Assembly: GCA_964508975.1 (NCBI GenBank)
Contig: CAZDVQ010000005.1
Location: 62,001-126,000, forward strand
Source: CAZDVQ01 sp964508975
Lineage (GTDB): Bacteria; Bacteroidota; Bacteroidia; Chitinophagales; Saprospiraceae
Direction: 5' to 3'
Length of the DNA stretch: 64,000 nt
The position numbers and the translations under genes were made by a program. Positions 42,816-52,333 of this stretch are shown one piece after another. The notes beneath the pieces are model-generated. The model did not search any database and was not told where the DNA came from. It saw nothing but the letters and a program-made list of their open reading frames with translations. Every line of letters begins with the position of its first letter. Position 1 is the first letter of the stretch.

Positions 42816-44504
42816 CTACGGTATAAAAAACCTTGTTTGTGCGATTTGTTTCCCGGTAGATGCCTGTATGATGTACATACCGGCGGGCAGTGTATTAAGG
42901 TTAAGTTGGTGTGTAAACCCATAAGCATTTCCTTGTACGATTTCCCTGAAACAACTTACACCAGCCGTGTTGATGACCTGGATGGTCAAGTCCTCGTCGC
43001 CAAAAGCTTTGAGTTGTAGATTAAGTAAGCCATCGGCTGAGAGCGGGTTGGGGAATGCAAGCAGCTCGGCAGTTTGACTGGCGGCAGAAGAAGTGCCGGT
43101 GATTGGCGCAATCACGTTCAGTGTAAAGCCGGTGACGCCCCGCATCCAGATATTGCCTAGGCTATCCATACCCAAGGAATCACAGAAAGTGCTGGTACAA
43201 CCTGTGGTTACATCGGCAATGGTCAAGCAGATATTGTAAATACCTGTATTGGTGTAAACATGGGTTGGGAAAGCGTCGGTCGAAGTGCTGCCGTCGCCAA
43301 AATCCCAGAAATATAGCAGCGGTGAAGTAGGCGTCGAACCTGCTGAAGCATTAATTAGGTTAAGCTCAAAGGGGTTCATAATACTACTGATGTGCGGAAA
43401 GAAGAAAGCCGAACATTGGGGGCCACCTACTTGAACAATTTGATAGTCTGTATTGGAGCATCCGTTTTCAGTAATAGTCAGGCTAACCAAATACTGCCCA
43501 GGCCCGGCATAGCAGTGCGATGGGTTGTCTTGCGTGCTTGTATTGCCGTCGCCGAAGTCCCAGAAAAATGATGGGAATAGGGTACTCGGAACTGATAAAT
43601 TTAAAAAGTCGTAGCAAGTTGGTGCACCCGTAGGGGAGGGTGTAATCAAGAAAGCTGCTTGGCAGCTAATAGCCGATGTATCAACAAAAATTGTCTCACA
43701 ATAGGTACTATTACAAGGCGCTAAGGTATCGTATACCGTTAGACAAACCTCATAAGTGCCCACGGTGTTGAAAATGTAGTTCAGCACGCTAGGATTAGAG
43801 GCAGTTAAAACGACGCCATCAACTTCCCAAAAATAGCCATGCCCAGGGGCGGGAGAAGTATTGATAAACTGGTAGCTGAAGGGATCTAAAGAGTCTGGAC
43901 GAGTCATAAAATCGGCATTACAAGGCGTGGCGAGTTGTATATTCAATGCCGAACAATAAGTATCCACGCAGCCACCACCTATAACGGTCAAGCATACATT
44001 ATAAATACCAGGGCTGGTATAGGTGTAGCTAACTTGCGGACCTCCGGTCAATACCGTGCCGTTGCCCATATCCCAAGAATAGCTACTCGCGGTGGTCGTT
44101 TGGGCATCAAAAAGCATAGGGTCGCCAACTTCTTGCCAGCCGCTGTAAAAAAAGCTAGCATCGCAAGGCGACGTTTGCGGACAGTAATCCTCCGTGATGA
44201 CAATGGTTTGGCTTGGGGCTGGGTAAGGATAGTGCAGCAGGATAAGTTGTCCTTGACAATCCAAAAAACTAACTTCAAAATAACCAAAACCAATAGGGTT
44301 GTACGTCAAACTACCCTGAATATTACCCTGGGCATCGGTCAATATTGTAATGGTAGCACCGCCCGACAAACTATCAACAAAGCTGATCGTTATGGGTACA
44401 GGGCTATTCACATTGCTTAGGTTACCAAGGATGGATATTTGGTTCTGGGCAACGAGCATGCTCGTCATAAAGAACAAGGACAGGAGGAGTGAAATCTTTT
44501 TCAT
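42816..44504 (-). CDS. T9SS-secreted PKD-repeat protein, shorter paralogue
   Basis: I chose the ATG at 44504 (562 residues) because the protein then starts MKKISLLLSLFFMTSMLVAQ, a clean signal peptide. An upstream ATG in the same frame would add 21 unlikely residues. Two canonical PKD domains (DFGDG) and two degenerate ones (WDMGNG, WEVDG) are followed by a type A T9SS sorting domain (LAFPNPLSADGLLNLQLKAF..., LPAGMYIIQASTGK). The architecture and C-terminus match the 905-residue neighbour, and so do parts of the upstream DNA. It is surface-located; the ligand is unknown. Confidence 0.9.
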   Translation of the reverse strand: MKKISLLLSLFFMTSMLVAQNQISILGNLSNVNSPVPITISFVDSLSGGATITILTDAQGNIQGSLTYNPIGFGYFEVSFLDCQGQLILLHYPYPAPSQTIVITEDYCPQTSPCDASFFYSGWQEVGDPMLFDAQTTTASSYSWDMGNGTVLTGGPQVSYTYTSPGIYNVCLTVIGGGCVDTYCSALNIQLATPCNADFMTRPDSLDPFSYQFINTSPAPGHGYFWEVDGVVLTASNPSVLNYIFNTVGTYEVCLTVYDTLAPCNSTYCETIFVDTSAISCQAAFLITPSPTGAPTCYDFLNLSVPSTLFPSFFWDFGDGNTSTQDNPSHCYAGPGQYLVSLTITENGCSNTDYQIVQVGGPQCSAFFFPHISSIMNPFELNLINASAGSTPTSPLLYFWDFGDGSTSTDAFPTHVYTNTGIYNICLTIADVTTGCTSTFCDSLGMDSLGNIWMRGVTGFTLNVIAPITGTSSAASQTAELLAFPNPLSADGLLNLQLKAFGDEDLTIQVINTAGVSCFREIVQGNAYGFTHQLNLNTLPAGMYIIQASTGKQIAQTRFFIP

Positions 44505-44841
44505 AGCAGCATTTACTTTATAAAAAACTATTCTACCGTGCTCAACAAAACCTTTAAACCGAATCAACGTTTTTCTGAAATCTGGTATCTGTTTAAGCTC
44601 GATACCACTATGACGCGCAAGAGGCCATCAAGGTTGGGTAAGCACAGGTCAATTACTTATTTTCTTTGGGAACAAACCTAGCCAACTTTTTTCAAAGTAC
44701 CATACACTTTAGCTCAAAACAAATACTCCGTTAATGTTTTAGCCTAAAGGCTTAACCGCCTTATTTTATTTTACTAATTTCGCGGCCTATTTATTTTATT
44801 TGGCATTTTGCCACTTGAACCACCATTTATAAAACCTAACC

Positions 44842-47800
44842 ATGAGGAAGAACCATCTACTATTATTTTTCCTGTTGCTCAGCTACATCTCGGTGTGGTC
44901 GCAGCAAACGAACGAACGTCCCGTTTCAGAATTCTGGGGATTATCCGATGAAGACGTTCCCACTTACGTTTCGCCTGCGCTCGACATGAACGTTGTAGCG
45001 CAACAAGATGCCGAACGTGCCGCCCAAGGCCTTTTAGAGCACTTTTCGAAACATGTACCCGCTAATTTAAATCTATCGAACAGCGGTATATGGCAAGAAA
45101 TGCCCAATGGCGATCGTATCTGGCGCCTTCGTATCCATGCGCAACAAGCCTTGGGTATTGTGCTTTATTACAACGATTTTTTCATGCCTGAAGGTGGTAA
45201 ATTCTTTATTTACACCCCTGACCGCCTCGATATGTTTGGGGCTTACACTGGCTACAACAACTCCCCTGACCGCTTGTTTGCCACAACTTTGACACTGTCT
45301 GACTACATCATCCTCGAATACTATGAACCATATAACGTTCGTGGCCTGGGCCGTGTAGCCGTTTCCGATGTATCGCACGCTTACCGCTTTACGCGTACCC
45401 GTGCAAGCTGGGCCAAAAGTGCCGCTGGCGGTACTTCTGGAGCCTGTAACGTTAATGTGGTTTGTTCTCCTGAAGGCGATAACTGGGGCGATGAAAAACG
45501 CTCGGTGGTTCGCTTGCTCACCAGCGCCACCAATGGTTCTGGTTTTTGTACCGGCGCTTTGATAAACAATGCTCGCCAAGATTGTAAAAACTATATCCTT
45601 ACAGCTAACCACTGTTCTGATAGCGATGCCGCTGCTAATTATTCGCAGATGACGATCCAGTTCAATTTTGAAGCCACTACCTGTAACGGTTCAACACCAG
45701 TAAGTACTACCAATATCGTTACTGGCGCTACTTTCCGCGCTCGTTCTGGTGGAGCAGGTGTTTCTGCTTCTGACTTCTGCTTGTTCGAGATGAACAACGC
45801 CATCCCAGCTAACTACAATGTGTATTACGCTGGCTGGAATCGTGGCACTACACCTTCTCCAAGTGGTGTAACCATTCACCACCCATCTGGTGACTTGAAA
45901 AAAATTACGACCTATACCGCTAATACTCAACTTCAATCCTATGGTGGAGGCGCTGGTACTACACACTGGCGTGGCGACTGGGTAGCTACCGCCAACGGCC
46001 ACGGTATTACCGAGCCAGGTTCTTCTGGCTCACCATTGTTCAACAACTTAGGCCAAATCATCGGCGACCTTTCAGGAGGCCCGTCTTCTTGTACCGCTGC
46101 CAACAAATGGGATTACTACGGTGCCATGTCGTACCACTGGAACAACAACGGAGCAACTGCCAATAACCGTAGGCTTTCCGTTTGGCTCGACCCCGATAAC
46201 ACCGGCGCCACTAGCGTAAACGGTACTTATGCACCTTGCACTGGTTTTACCTTGACGCCAAACCCTACATCGGTAAATATTTGCTTGCCTACTGGTAGCA
46301 ATACTTCTACCATCGCAGTTGCTATGACAGGCGCTATGACCGTTAACCTTACGGCTTCTGGTTTACCTTCAGGTTGTACAGCAGTGTTTTCGCCTGCAAG
46401 CCTTACAGCAAGCGGTAACTCAACACTTACCTTTACCAACAACAACGCCGCCCCTGGTACTTACACTATAGTTGTTTCAGGCAACAACGGTACAAATACC
46501 ACCAATACCAATATTACCCTCAACATTTCGAACGGCCCTGCAACGACAACGCTTACTAGCCCCGCCAACAACGCTACAGGCCTGATTCCTACCCCAATAC
46601 TAACCTGGACCTCTAACCCATCTGGTGGACAAACTTACCTCGTAGAAGTAGCTACCGACGCTGCTTTTACCAATATAGTAGCCACGGCAAACAACTTAAC
46701 TGCCACTACTTATACTGTAACGCCATCCCTCCAAAGCTCAACACAATATTACTGGCGTGTTCGTGCCAGCGGTGCTTGTGGAGCAGGCGTTTTCAGCGTT
46801 CCATCTATCTTCACCACAGGTAATACCATCTGTACCAACGTGAGCGCTACTGGCCTGCCGGTTAATATCACCGACTTCAACACGGCAACCTCTACCATCA
46901 ACTTTACCGGCAACGGTACCGTTAGCGATGTAAACGTGCTGACTATGGTAGGTACCCACACTTATATCAGCGACTTGACCTTCGAACTTCGTGGTCCAAA
47001 CAATACCACCATTGCTCTTTTGACGGAAACATGTGCCGACGAGGACAATTTCAGCCTCGGGTTCGACGACCAGTCTACTAATGCATCAGGGTCTAACCCT
47101 TGTCCTCCAACCAATGGCCTGCTGTACCAACCTGAAGCCGCACTTTCTGTGTTCAACGGAACCAACGCACAAGGTAACTGGCAACTCCGCATCACCGATA
47201 ACTTCAACCAGGATGTAGGTACACTTACCGCTTGGTCAATCCGTGTTTGTTACGCTGGCAGCAGCGTTAGCCCAATTACAGCAACCACAACCCGTACCAA
47301 CGTACTTTGCTTCGGCCAAAGTACTGGTTCTGCCACCGTAACAGCTACTTCTGGTACAGCGCCTTACACTTACGCATGGTCAAACAACGCTACAACAGCC
47401 ACCATCAACAACTTGGCCGCTGGTACTTACAATTACACAGTTACCGATAGCCAAGGTGGCCAAGCTACTGGTTCTGTCATCATCACCCAACCTACTGCTG
47501 CCATAAGTGCTACCGCCGTAGTAACCAACGCTGGTTGTAATGGTGCCGCTACTGGCGCCATCAACATCACAGCTACTGGCGGTACTGCTCCATACAGCTA
47601 TAACTGGGGCGGTGGTGTAACTACCGAAGACCGTACAAACCTGCTTGCTGGTGCATATACGGTTACCATCACCGATGCCAACAATTGTACCTTTACCTTG
47701 ACCCGCAACGTTACCCAAGCATCAGCGGTAAGCGCAACTTTTGCCATTACCAACGCTTGTAACGGCAGCAACAACGGCGCTATCAACATCACCGCTGCTG

Positions 47801-48432
47801 GTGGTACAGCGCCTTACAGTTACAACTGGGGCGGCGGTATCACAGTTGAAGACCGCACAGCGCTTGCCGCAGGCAATTACAACGTTACCATCACCGATGC
47901 CAACGGCTGTACCTTCAGCTTGTCGCTCGACGTTACGCAGTCTAGCGCTATCGCTGCCAATACCACTGCAACGCCTAACTACTTCAGCGCACCAAACTGT
48001 AATGGTACCGTAGGCGCTACTGCCACGGGTGGTACAGGTCCTTATACCTACACTTGGTCATCAGGTGCTGCAACAACTGGTTTGTGCAACGGCACTTACA
48101 CCGTTACCATCACCGATGCCAACGGTTGTACCGCTAGCACTACCGCTACCGTCGAGAATTTCGTGGGTACCAGCAGTATCCCTAGCTTAACTGACTTCAA
48201 CTTGAGTCCAAACCCCAACAACGGTCAGTTTACCCTAACCGTAGGTTTCGACAAACAACAAGATGCCTTGATTGAAATCTTTGCCATCAATGGCCAGTTA
48301 ATCATGAGCAAATCGGTTCAAGCACTCCGCGTTAACCTGCCTATCGACTTGAGCAACCAAGCCTCGGGTATCTACGTGGTACGCCTTACCACCAAAGAAG
48401 GCGCCTCTGTTTTGCGTGCCATGAAACAATAA
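44842..48432 (+). CDS. T9SS-secreted multidomain trypsin-like serine protease
   Basis: This 1196-residue secreted protease has a signal peptide (LLLFFLLLSYISVWS), a pro-region and an S1-type lysyl-endopeptidase-like domain with catalytic H257 (TANHC), D311 (SASDFCLF) and S395 (PGSSGSP). Then come an Ig-like segment (about 475-560), an Fn3-like domain (SPANNATGLIPTPILTW), a proprotein-convertase P-like domain (about 665-810; FELRGPNNTT, NAQGNWQLRITDN) and four SprB-type repeats (GTAPYTYxWSN..., TVTITDANGCT). It ends in a type A T9SS domain (LSPNPNNGQFTL, ASGIYVVRL). It degrades extracellular protein. It diverges from the PKD genes across a 337-bp gap with no other gene. Confidence 0.92.
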   Translation: MRKNHLLLFFLLLSYISVWSQQTNERPVSEFWGLSDEDVPTYVSPALDMNVVAQQDAERAAQGLLEHFSKHVPANLNLSNSGIWQEMPNGDRIWRLRIHAQQALGIVLYYNDFFMPEGGKFFIYTPDRLDMFGAYTGYNNSPDRLFATTLTLSDYIILEYYEPYNVRGLGRVAVSDVSHAYRFTRTRASWAKSAAGGTSGACNVNVVCSPEGDNWGDEKRSVVRLLTSATNGSGFCTGALINNARQDCKNYILTANHCSDSDAAANYSQMTIQFNFEATTCNGSTPVSTTNIVTGATFRARSGGAGVSASDFCLFEMNNAIPANYNVYYAGWNRGTTPSPSGVTIHHPSGDLKKITTYTANTQLQSYGGGAGTTHWRGDWVATANGHGITEPGSSGSPLFNNLGQIIGDLSGGPSSCTAANKWDYYGAMSYHWNNNGATANNRRLSVWLDPDNTGATSVNGTYAPCTGFTLTPNPTSVNICLPTGSNTSTIAVAMTGAMTVNLTASGLPSGCTAVFSPASLTASGNSTLTFTNNNAAPGTYTIVVSGNNGTNTTNTNITLNISNGPATTTLTSPANNATGLIPTPILTWTSNPSGGQTYLVEVATDAAFTNIVATANNLTATTYTVTPSLQSSTQYYWRVRASGACGAGVFSVPSIFTTGNTICTNVSATGLPVNITDFNTATSTINFTGNGTVSDVNVLTMVGTHTYISDLTFELRGPNNTTIALLTETCADEDNFSLGFDDQSTNASGSNPCPPTNGLLYQPEAALSVFNGTNAQGNWQLRITDNFNQDVGTLTAWSIRVCYAGSSVSPITATTTRTNVLCFGQSTGSATVTATSGTAPYTYAWSNNATTATINNLAAGTYNYTVTDSQGGQATGSVIITQPTAAISATAVVTNAGCNGAATGAINITATGGTAPYSYNWGGGVTTEDRTNLLAGAYTVTITDANNCTFTLTRNVTQASAVSATFAITNACNGSNNGAINITAAGGTAPYSYNWGGGITVEDRTALAAGNYNVTITDANGCTFSLSLDVTQSSAIAANTTATPNYFSAPNCNGTVGATATGGTGPYTYTWSSGAATTGLCNGTYTVTITDANGCTASTTATVENFVGTSSIPSLTDFNLSPNPNNGQFTLTVGFDKQQDALIEIFAINGQLIMSKSVQALRVNLPIDLSNQASGIYVVRLTTKEGASVLRAMKQ

Positions 48433-48455
48433 AAAGCAAGCAAAATTCATTTAAA

Positions 48456-48488
48456 AAGGGACAGTGCCTTCGCGGTGCTGTCCTTTTT
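48456..48488 (+). terminator. Rho-independent terminator of the protease gene
   Basis: GGACAGTGCC-TTCG-CGGTGCTGTCC with a following run of T lies 24 nt after the stop. The UUCG-like loop stabilises it. Confidence 0.88.
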
Positions 48489-48493
48489 TTTTA

Positions 48494-48615
48494 TTTTGGC
48501 GTGCCGGCTCGGGCATCCTGCCCATCGCCGTCGCTCCCCTCCGCACTCGCTGGACGCTCGGTGCCTTCGGCACCAGCCTCGCTGCGCTCGGCTGTGCTCC
48601 GGGCAGCTCACGCAA
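48494..48615 (+). repeat. GC-rich structured dispersed element, copy E12
   Basis: It starts TTTTGGCGTGCCGGC and ends GGCAGCTCACGCAA, a more divergent copy. The hairpins GGGCATCCTGCCC and GGTGCCTTCGGCACC are present. It lies directly after the protease terminator. Confidence 0.7.
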
Positions 48616-48653
48616 TTACCTCACGGCCTCGCACCATCATTTAACCTTGCCTC

Positions 48654-50615
48654 ATGCTACACAAGTATAGCCTCCTCTTCGCTTTGATTTTCTTGTTCCA
48701 AGCCTGTAAAACTAGCTTGCCCGCACAAGATTATGTCACCGCCAAAACCGCTCCTGCAAAAAGCGTCGAGTTTTTTAAACTAGGTCGTATCGCCTTCTAC
48801 AAAGGCGATAACGCCGAGGCCGAGAAAAACCTGCGCAAGGCCATCTCCAAAAGCCCAAACTTCATCGATGCTCAACTCCTTATTGGCGAGGTTTACGAAG
48901 TACTCAAACGCTGGGAAGATGCCCGAACGGCCTACAATGCCGTGATAAAACTAGATCCAAAATTCAAGGCCCAACCATACTTTGCCTTGGCCCGCATCGC
49001 CTACGACCTCGAGCAGTACGACGAGGCCATTAAGCAACTGGAAACATTTTTGACCTTTACCATCGATTCCAAAGAGCTCAAAAATACCGCCGAACGCATG
49101 CTGGCCGATGCTAAATTTATCAAAGTAGCCATCCTTAAACCCGTGCTCTTTGAACCCCGCAACCTTGGCCCAATGGTCAACACCCTAGAGCCAGAATATC
49201 TCCCCGCCTTGATTGCCGACGGTAGCTTGCTGTTTTTCACCCGTCGCCTTGGCATGGGCCGCGATATGCAGGAAGATTTTTTTGTAGCCAAGGCCGACCC
49301 CAAAGGTGGCTGGGTAGAAGCCGTAAACCTTGGCCCTCCTATCAACACGCCCGAGAACGAAGGTGCCCAAACCATTTCAGCCGATGGTAAAACCATCGTT
49401 TACACCGTATGTAACCGCCCTGAAGACTTTGGCAGCTGTGACCTTTACATCTCTGAACTACGCGATCGCCGCTGGACCAACCCACGCAACCTAGGCAAGC
49501 CCATCAACACCGGCGATTGGGAATCGCAACCTGCCATCTCGGCCAATGGCGACCAACTGATATTCACCTCCAACCGCCCGGGAGGAAAAGGTAAAATGGA
49601 CTTTTGGATTAGCAAACGCCTAGCCAACGGCCAGTGGAGCGAACCCAGCAACCTTGAAACCATCAACAGCCCCGAGGACGAAAGCGCTCCTTTCTTCCAC
49701 CCCGATATGCAAACCCTCTACTTTCGCTCTAAAGGATACCCTGGCATGGGCGACTATGATTTATACCTATCGCGTAAAAATGAACAAGGCCAGTGGGGTA
49801 CACCCCAAAACCTAGGTTATCCCATCAATACCAAAGGCGAAGAAGGTGGTCTTTTTGTAACGATTGATGGCAAACACGCCTTCTTTAATGCTATCCGTAA
49901 AGGCGGCTACGGTGGGTCTGACATCTACGCCTTTGAACTACCCGAGGAAGCCCGCCCCAAGCCCGCAACTTACGTTAGGGCCAAGGTATACGATGCCGAA
50001 ACCAAGAAACCCATCGTTGGCAAGGCTGAATTTTTACGACTCTTGGATGGACAAGCGTTTTACACCGCCAGTACCGATGAAACGGGCTCGTTTTTCGTTT
50101 GTTTGCCCTCTGGTACCGATTTAGCCCTGAACGTAAATGCCCCTGGGTATTTATTCCATTCGCAAAATTTTAGCCTAAGCGAAGTGAACGTGCTGGACAA
50201 ACCCTACCAACTTGACATTCCTTTGTACCAAGTACCCGTACCGAGCAAGCCCGAAGCGCCTGCGGCTGGACCAATCGTGTTGCGCAACGTTTTCTTCAAT
50301 ACCAATTCAGCCGTCTTGTTGCCAAGCAGTACTGTGGAACTGGACAAGTTGAAGGCATTGCTATTGCAATACCCCCAGATGCGTATTCGCCTAAATGGCC
50401 ACACCGACAATGTAGGCTCGGACACGGATAACCAATTACTATCTGACGACAGGGCCAAAGCTGTAAAAGCCTATTTGATATCGCAAGGCATTGATGCCAG
50501 TCGCTTGGAAACACGTGGCTTTGGTGAAACCGTACCTATTTGCAGCAACGATGATGCCGCGGGAAGGGCTTGCAACCGCCGTACCGAGTTCGAGGTTTTA
50601 TCGAACGGGAATTAA
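48654..50615 (+). CDS. PorE-like OmpA-family lipoprotein (TPR, PD40, CRD, OmpA)
   Basis: This 653-residue lipoprotein (lipobox FQAC, Cys17) has the domain order TPR (about 35-150), PD40/WD40-like beta-propeller (about 160-430), carboxypeptidase-regulatory-like fold (about 440-530) and C-terminal OmpA-like domain (LNGHTDNVGSD, LSDDRAKAVKAYLI, CNRRTEFEV). The propeller has repeats such as TPENEGAQTISADGK and FTSNRPGGKGKMDFWI. This order is that of PorE, an essential T9SS component in Porphyromonas that binds peptidoglycan. It sits beside T9SS substrates, which supports the role, but several paralogues with this layout exist in Bacteroidota. Confidence 0.85.
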   Translation: MLHKYSLLFALIFLFQACKTSLPAQDYVTAKTAPAKSVEFFKLGRIAFYKGDNAEAEKNLRKAISKSPNFIDAQLLIGEVYEVLKRWEDARTAYNAVIKLDPKFKAQPYFALARIAYDLEQYDEAIKQLETFLTFTIDSKELKNTAERMLADAKFIKVAILKPVLFEPRNLGPMVNTLEPEYLPALIADGSLLFFTRRLGMGRDMQEDFFVAKADPKGGWVEAVNLGPPINTPENEGAQTISADGKTIVYTVCNRPEDFGSCDLYISELRDRRWTNPRNLGKPINTGDWESQPAISANGDQLIFTSNRPGGKGKMDFWISKRLANGQWSEPSNLETINSPEDESAPFFHPDMQTLYFRSKGYPGMGDYDLYLSRKNEQGQWGTPQNLGYPINTKGEEGGLFVTIDGKHAFFNAIRKGGYGGSDIYAFELPEEARPKPATYVRAKVYDAETKKPIVGKAEFLRLLDGQAFYTASTDETGSFFVCLPSGTDLALNVNAPGYLFHSQNFSLSEVNVLDKPYQLDIPLYQVPVPSKPEAPAAGPIVLRNVFFNTNSAVLLPSSTVELDKLKALLLQYPQMRIRLNGHTDNVGSDTDNQLLSDDRAKAVKAYLISQGIDASRLETRGFGETVPICSNDDAAGRACNRRTEFEVLSNGN

Positions 50616-50636
50616 GCACCCCAGCAGTACGGCAAT

Positions 50637-50745
50637 CTGCGCTAGGGATGGTAGCGGGCGCCGAAGGCGCTCCCGTCAGGGACAAGCAACGCGCAGCCGC
50701 GCACAGCCCGGCGGCACGCCAAGGGTGTGCCGAAGCGCCCAAATC
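50637..50745 (-). repeat. GC-rich structured dispersed element, copy E13
   Basis: On the minus strand it starts GATTTGGGCGCTTCGGCAC and ends ACCATCCCTAGCGCAG. It forms a subfamily with E14 (shared CCGGGCTGTGCGCGGCT, GTCCCTGACGGGAGCGCC and CCCGCTACCATCCCT). It begins 22 nt after the PorE-like stop. Confidence 0.85.
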
Positions 50746-50776
50746 AATTTTAGAGTATGTGCCGATAGAAATTGCA

Positions 50777-50784
50777 TATATTTG
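50777..50784 (+). promoter_or_regulatory. TAnnTTTG -7 box
   Basis: TATATTTG ends 18 nt before the NfeD-like gene start. No TTG lies at the -33 distance. Confidence 0.4.
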
Positions 50785-50802
50785 TTCCGAAAATAAACGC
50801 TT

Positions 50803-51132
50803 ATGGACTTGACACTCATCATTGCTTCCGTTGCGGTGCCCCTACTTGGAGCAGTCGCTTACTTTAAATTTGGCGCTAAAAAGCAAGCTACACCTAGCAG
50901 TCCACAAAGCGCTGGGGCCAAGGAAGATGCCCGTGTAATTGAACTGGTACCGGCCATGCGGGGCGGCAAAGGCCGAATTCAAGTAGACGGCAAGGCTTTG
51001 GATGCCATGTGCGACAGCCCCCGTTCGATACCATCGGGCGCAGTTGTAGACATATTGAGCATGATTGACGAACATACGGCACTGATAGCCAAGCGCGAAC
51101 AACGCGACTTAACTTGGGAGAATAAACTTTAG
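50803..51132 (+). CDS. Small membrane protein with NfeD-like C-terminal domain
   Basis: This 109-residue protein has one N-terminal membrane helix (LTLIIASVAVPLLGAVAYF), a short linker, and a C-terminal part (about 55-105; GRIQVDGKALDAMC, IPSGAVVDILSMIDEHTALI). That part has the beta pattern of the NfeD OB-fold domain (G..xV.G..xDA...G..I..G..V.V). NfeD proteins partner membrane-bound stomatin-like or protease proteins, but none is adjacent. The NfeD match is moderate. Its TAG stop falls at the edge of a 167-bp palindrome. Confidence 0.6.
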   Translation: MDLTLIIASVAVPLLGAVAYFKFGAKKQATPSSPQSAGAKEDARVIELVPAMRGGKGRIQVDGKALDAMCDSPRSIPSGAVVDILSMIDEHTALIAKREQRDLTWENKL

Positions 51133-51297
51133 AGTATGTGTGGACTTTAGCTTCCGGCGAAAAACAGCTCTTTTAGGATGATTTTTGCTTAAAAAAATAG
51201 TTGCGTAGCCCCCACTATGCGCCCATTTTTTAAAGCAACCTCATCAAAAAATAGCTCATTTTTCCCTCGAAACCCAAAATCCAAACATACTCTTAGC
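51131..51297. repeat. Long imperfect palindromic element
   Basis: The two arms of about 80 bp are near reverse complements around a centre near 51214. Left: AGAGTATGTGTGGACTTTAG...; right, on the minus strand: AGAGTATGTTTGGATTTTGG.... The complementarity continues through AAAACAGCTCTTTT / AAAATGAGCTATTT and TTTTTGCTTAAAAAA / GGTTGCTTTAAAAAA. It has no reading frame, resembles a MITE, and the left arm recurs at 3020-3058. Confidence 0.75.
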
Positions 51298-51316
51298 AAA
51301 GTAAGCGTAGAAACCT

Positions 51317-51324
51317 TATTTTTG
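51317..51324 (+). promoter_or_regulatory. TAnnTTTG -7 box
   Basis: TATTTTTG lies 17-24 nt before the epimerase start, just outside the palindrome, so the element may supply its upstream promoter region. Confidence 0.4.
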
Positions 51325-51340
51325 CGCTCAAATAGAGATT

Positions 51341-52333
51341 ATGTACGAACAACAATACCACGAAGGCTCGATTGCACAAACGAGTTTCTTGATTACTGGC
51401 GGCGCTGGTTTTATCGGTTCTCATATCGTTGAATACCTGCTCAAGTACGGCGCCAAGCGCGTAGTGGTGTTGGATAATTTCTCGACAGGTGTGCGGGAAA
51501 ATATTGAACCGTTCCTATCAAACCCCAGTTTTGAATTGATTGAAGGCGACATTGCCGACCTAGAGGTTTGTCACCGTGCCTGTGTGGGTATCGACGTGAT
51601 TAGCCACCAGGCGGCCCTGGGCTCCGTGCCGCGCTCTATCAAAGAACCTGAAAAAACAACCCATTCCAATGTGATGGGTTATGTAAACATGGTGGTTGCC
51701 GCCCGCGATGCAGGTATTAAGCGCTTTGTATATGCTTCATCTTCATCTGTTTATGGAGATTCCCCCATTTTACCCAAGGCTGAAGCGGTAATTGGTAAGC
51801 CATTATCGCCATACGCTATCACCAAGTTGAGCAACGAATTATACGCATCGAACTTTGGCGAATTTTACGGCATGGAGTTTATCGGTTTCCGGTATTTCAA
51901 CGTTTTTGGCCCACGCCAACGCGTGCAAGGACCATACGCGGCTGTAATTCCCTTGTTTATGCATGCCTGCTTGAACAACGAAATACCTTATATAAACGGT
52001 GATGGTTTACAAACCCGAGATTTCACCTTTGTTGAAAATGTGGTTCAAGCCAATGTCAAAGCCATGTTGAGCCAAAATATGGCTGCTGTAAACCAAGTGT
52101 ACAACGTAGGTTGTGGCGATCGTTTTTCGGTGCTCGATTTATTCGGGCACATCAAATCGCTATCAGGAGCTAGCGTGAACCCTGAACACCGCGAAAACAG
52201 GGCAGGGGACGTACGTGATTCACTAGCCGATATTTCGAAAATATCGAACCTGTTGGGCTATGAAGCCAAGTTTGAACTGCGAGAAGGCCTTAAAATTACA
52301 CTTGAATATTTCAAGGCATTGCTTAACGCGTAA
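51341..52333 (+). CDS. UDP-N-acetylglucosamine 4-epimerase-like SDR (WbpP/TviC type)
   Basis: This 330-residue extended SDR has the NAD motif GGAGFIGSH (near 20), LDNFSTG, HQAALGSVPRSI, the catalytic SSSSVYGDSP, Y-x3-K in YAITKLSNELYA and RYFNVFGPRQ..GPYAAVIP. The last two, with a long N-terminus, match the WbpP/WbgU group that interconverts UDP-GlcNAc and UDP-GalNAc. It would feed surface glycan synthesis. The substrate is inferred, and UDP-glucose 4-epimerase is the alternative. It overlaps the convergent RDD gene by 11 nt. Confidence 0.85.
   Translation: MYEQQYHEGSIAQTSFLITGGAGFIGSHIVEYLLKYGAKRVVVLDNFSTGVRENIEPFLSNPSFELIEGDIADLEVCHRACVGIDVISHQAALGSVPRSIKEPEKTTHSNVMGYVNMVVAARDAGIKRFVYASSSSVYGDSPILPKAEAVIGKPLSPYAITKLSNELYASNFGEFYGMEFIGFRYFNVFGPRQRVQGPYAAVIPLFMHACLNNEIPYINGDGLQTRDFTFVENVVQANVKAMLSQNMAAVNQVYNVGCGDRFSVLDLFGHIKSLSGASVNPEHRENRAGDVRDSLADISKISNLLGYEAKFELREGLKITLEYFKALLNA

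Noticed and set aside
45073..45612. Minus-strand frame opposite the protease gene
   Set aside because: Shadow of the S1 domain with its catalytic triad on the plus strand.
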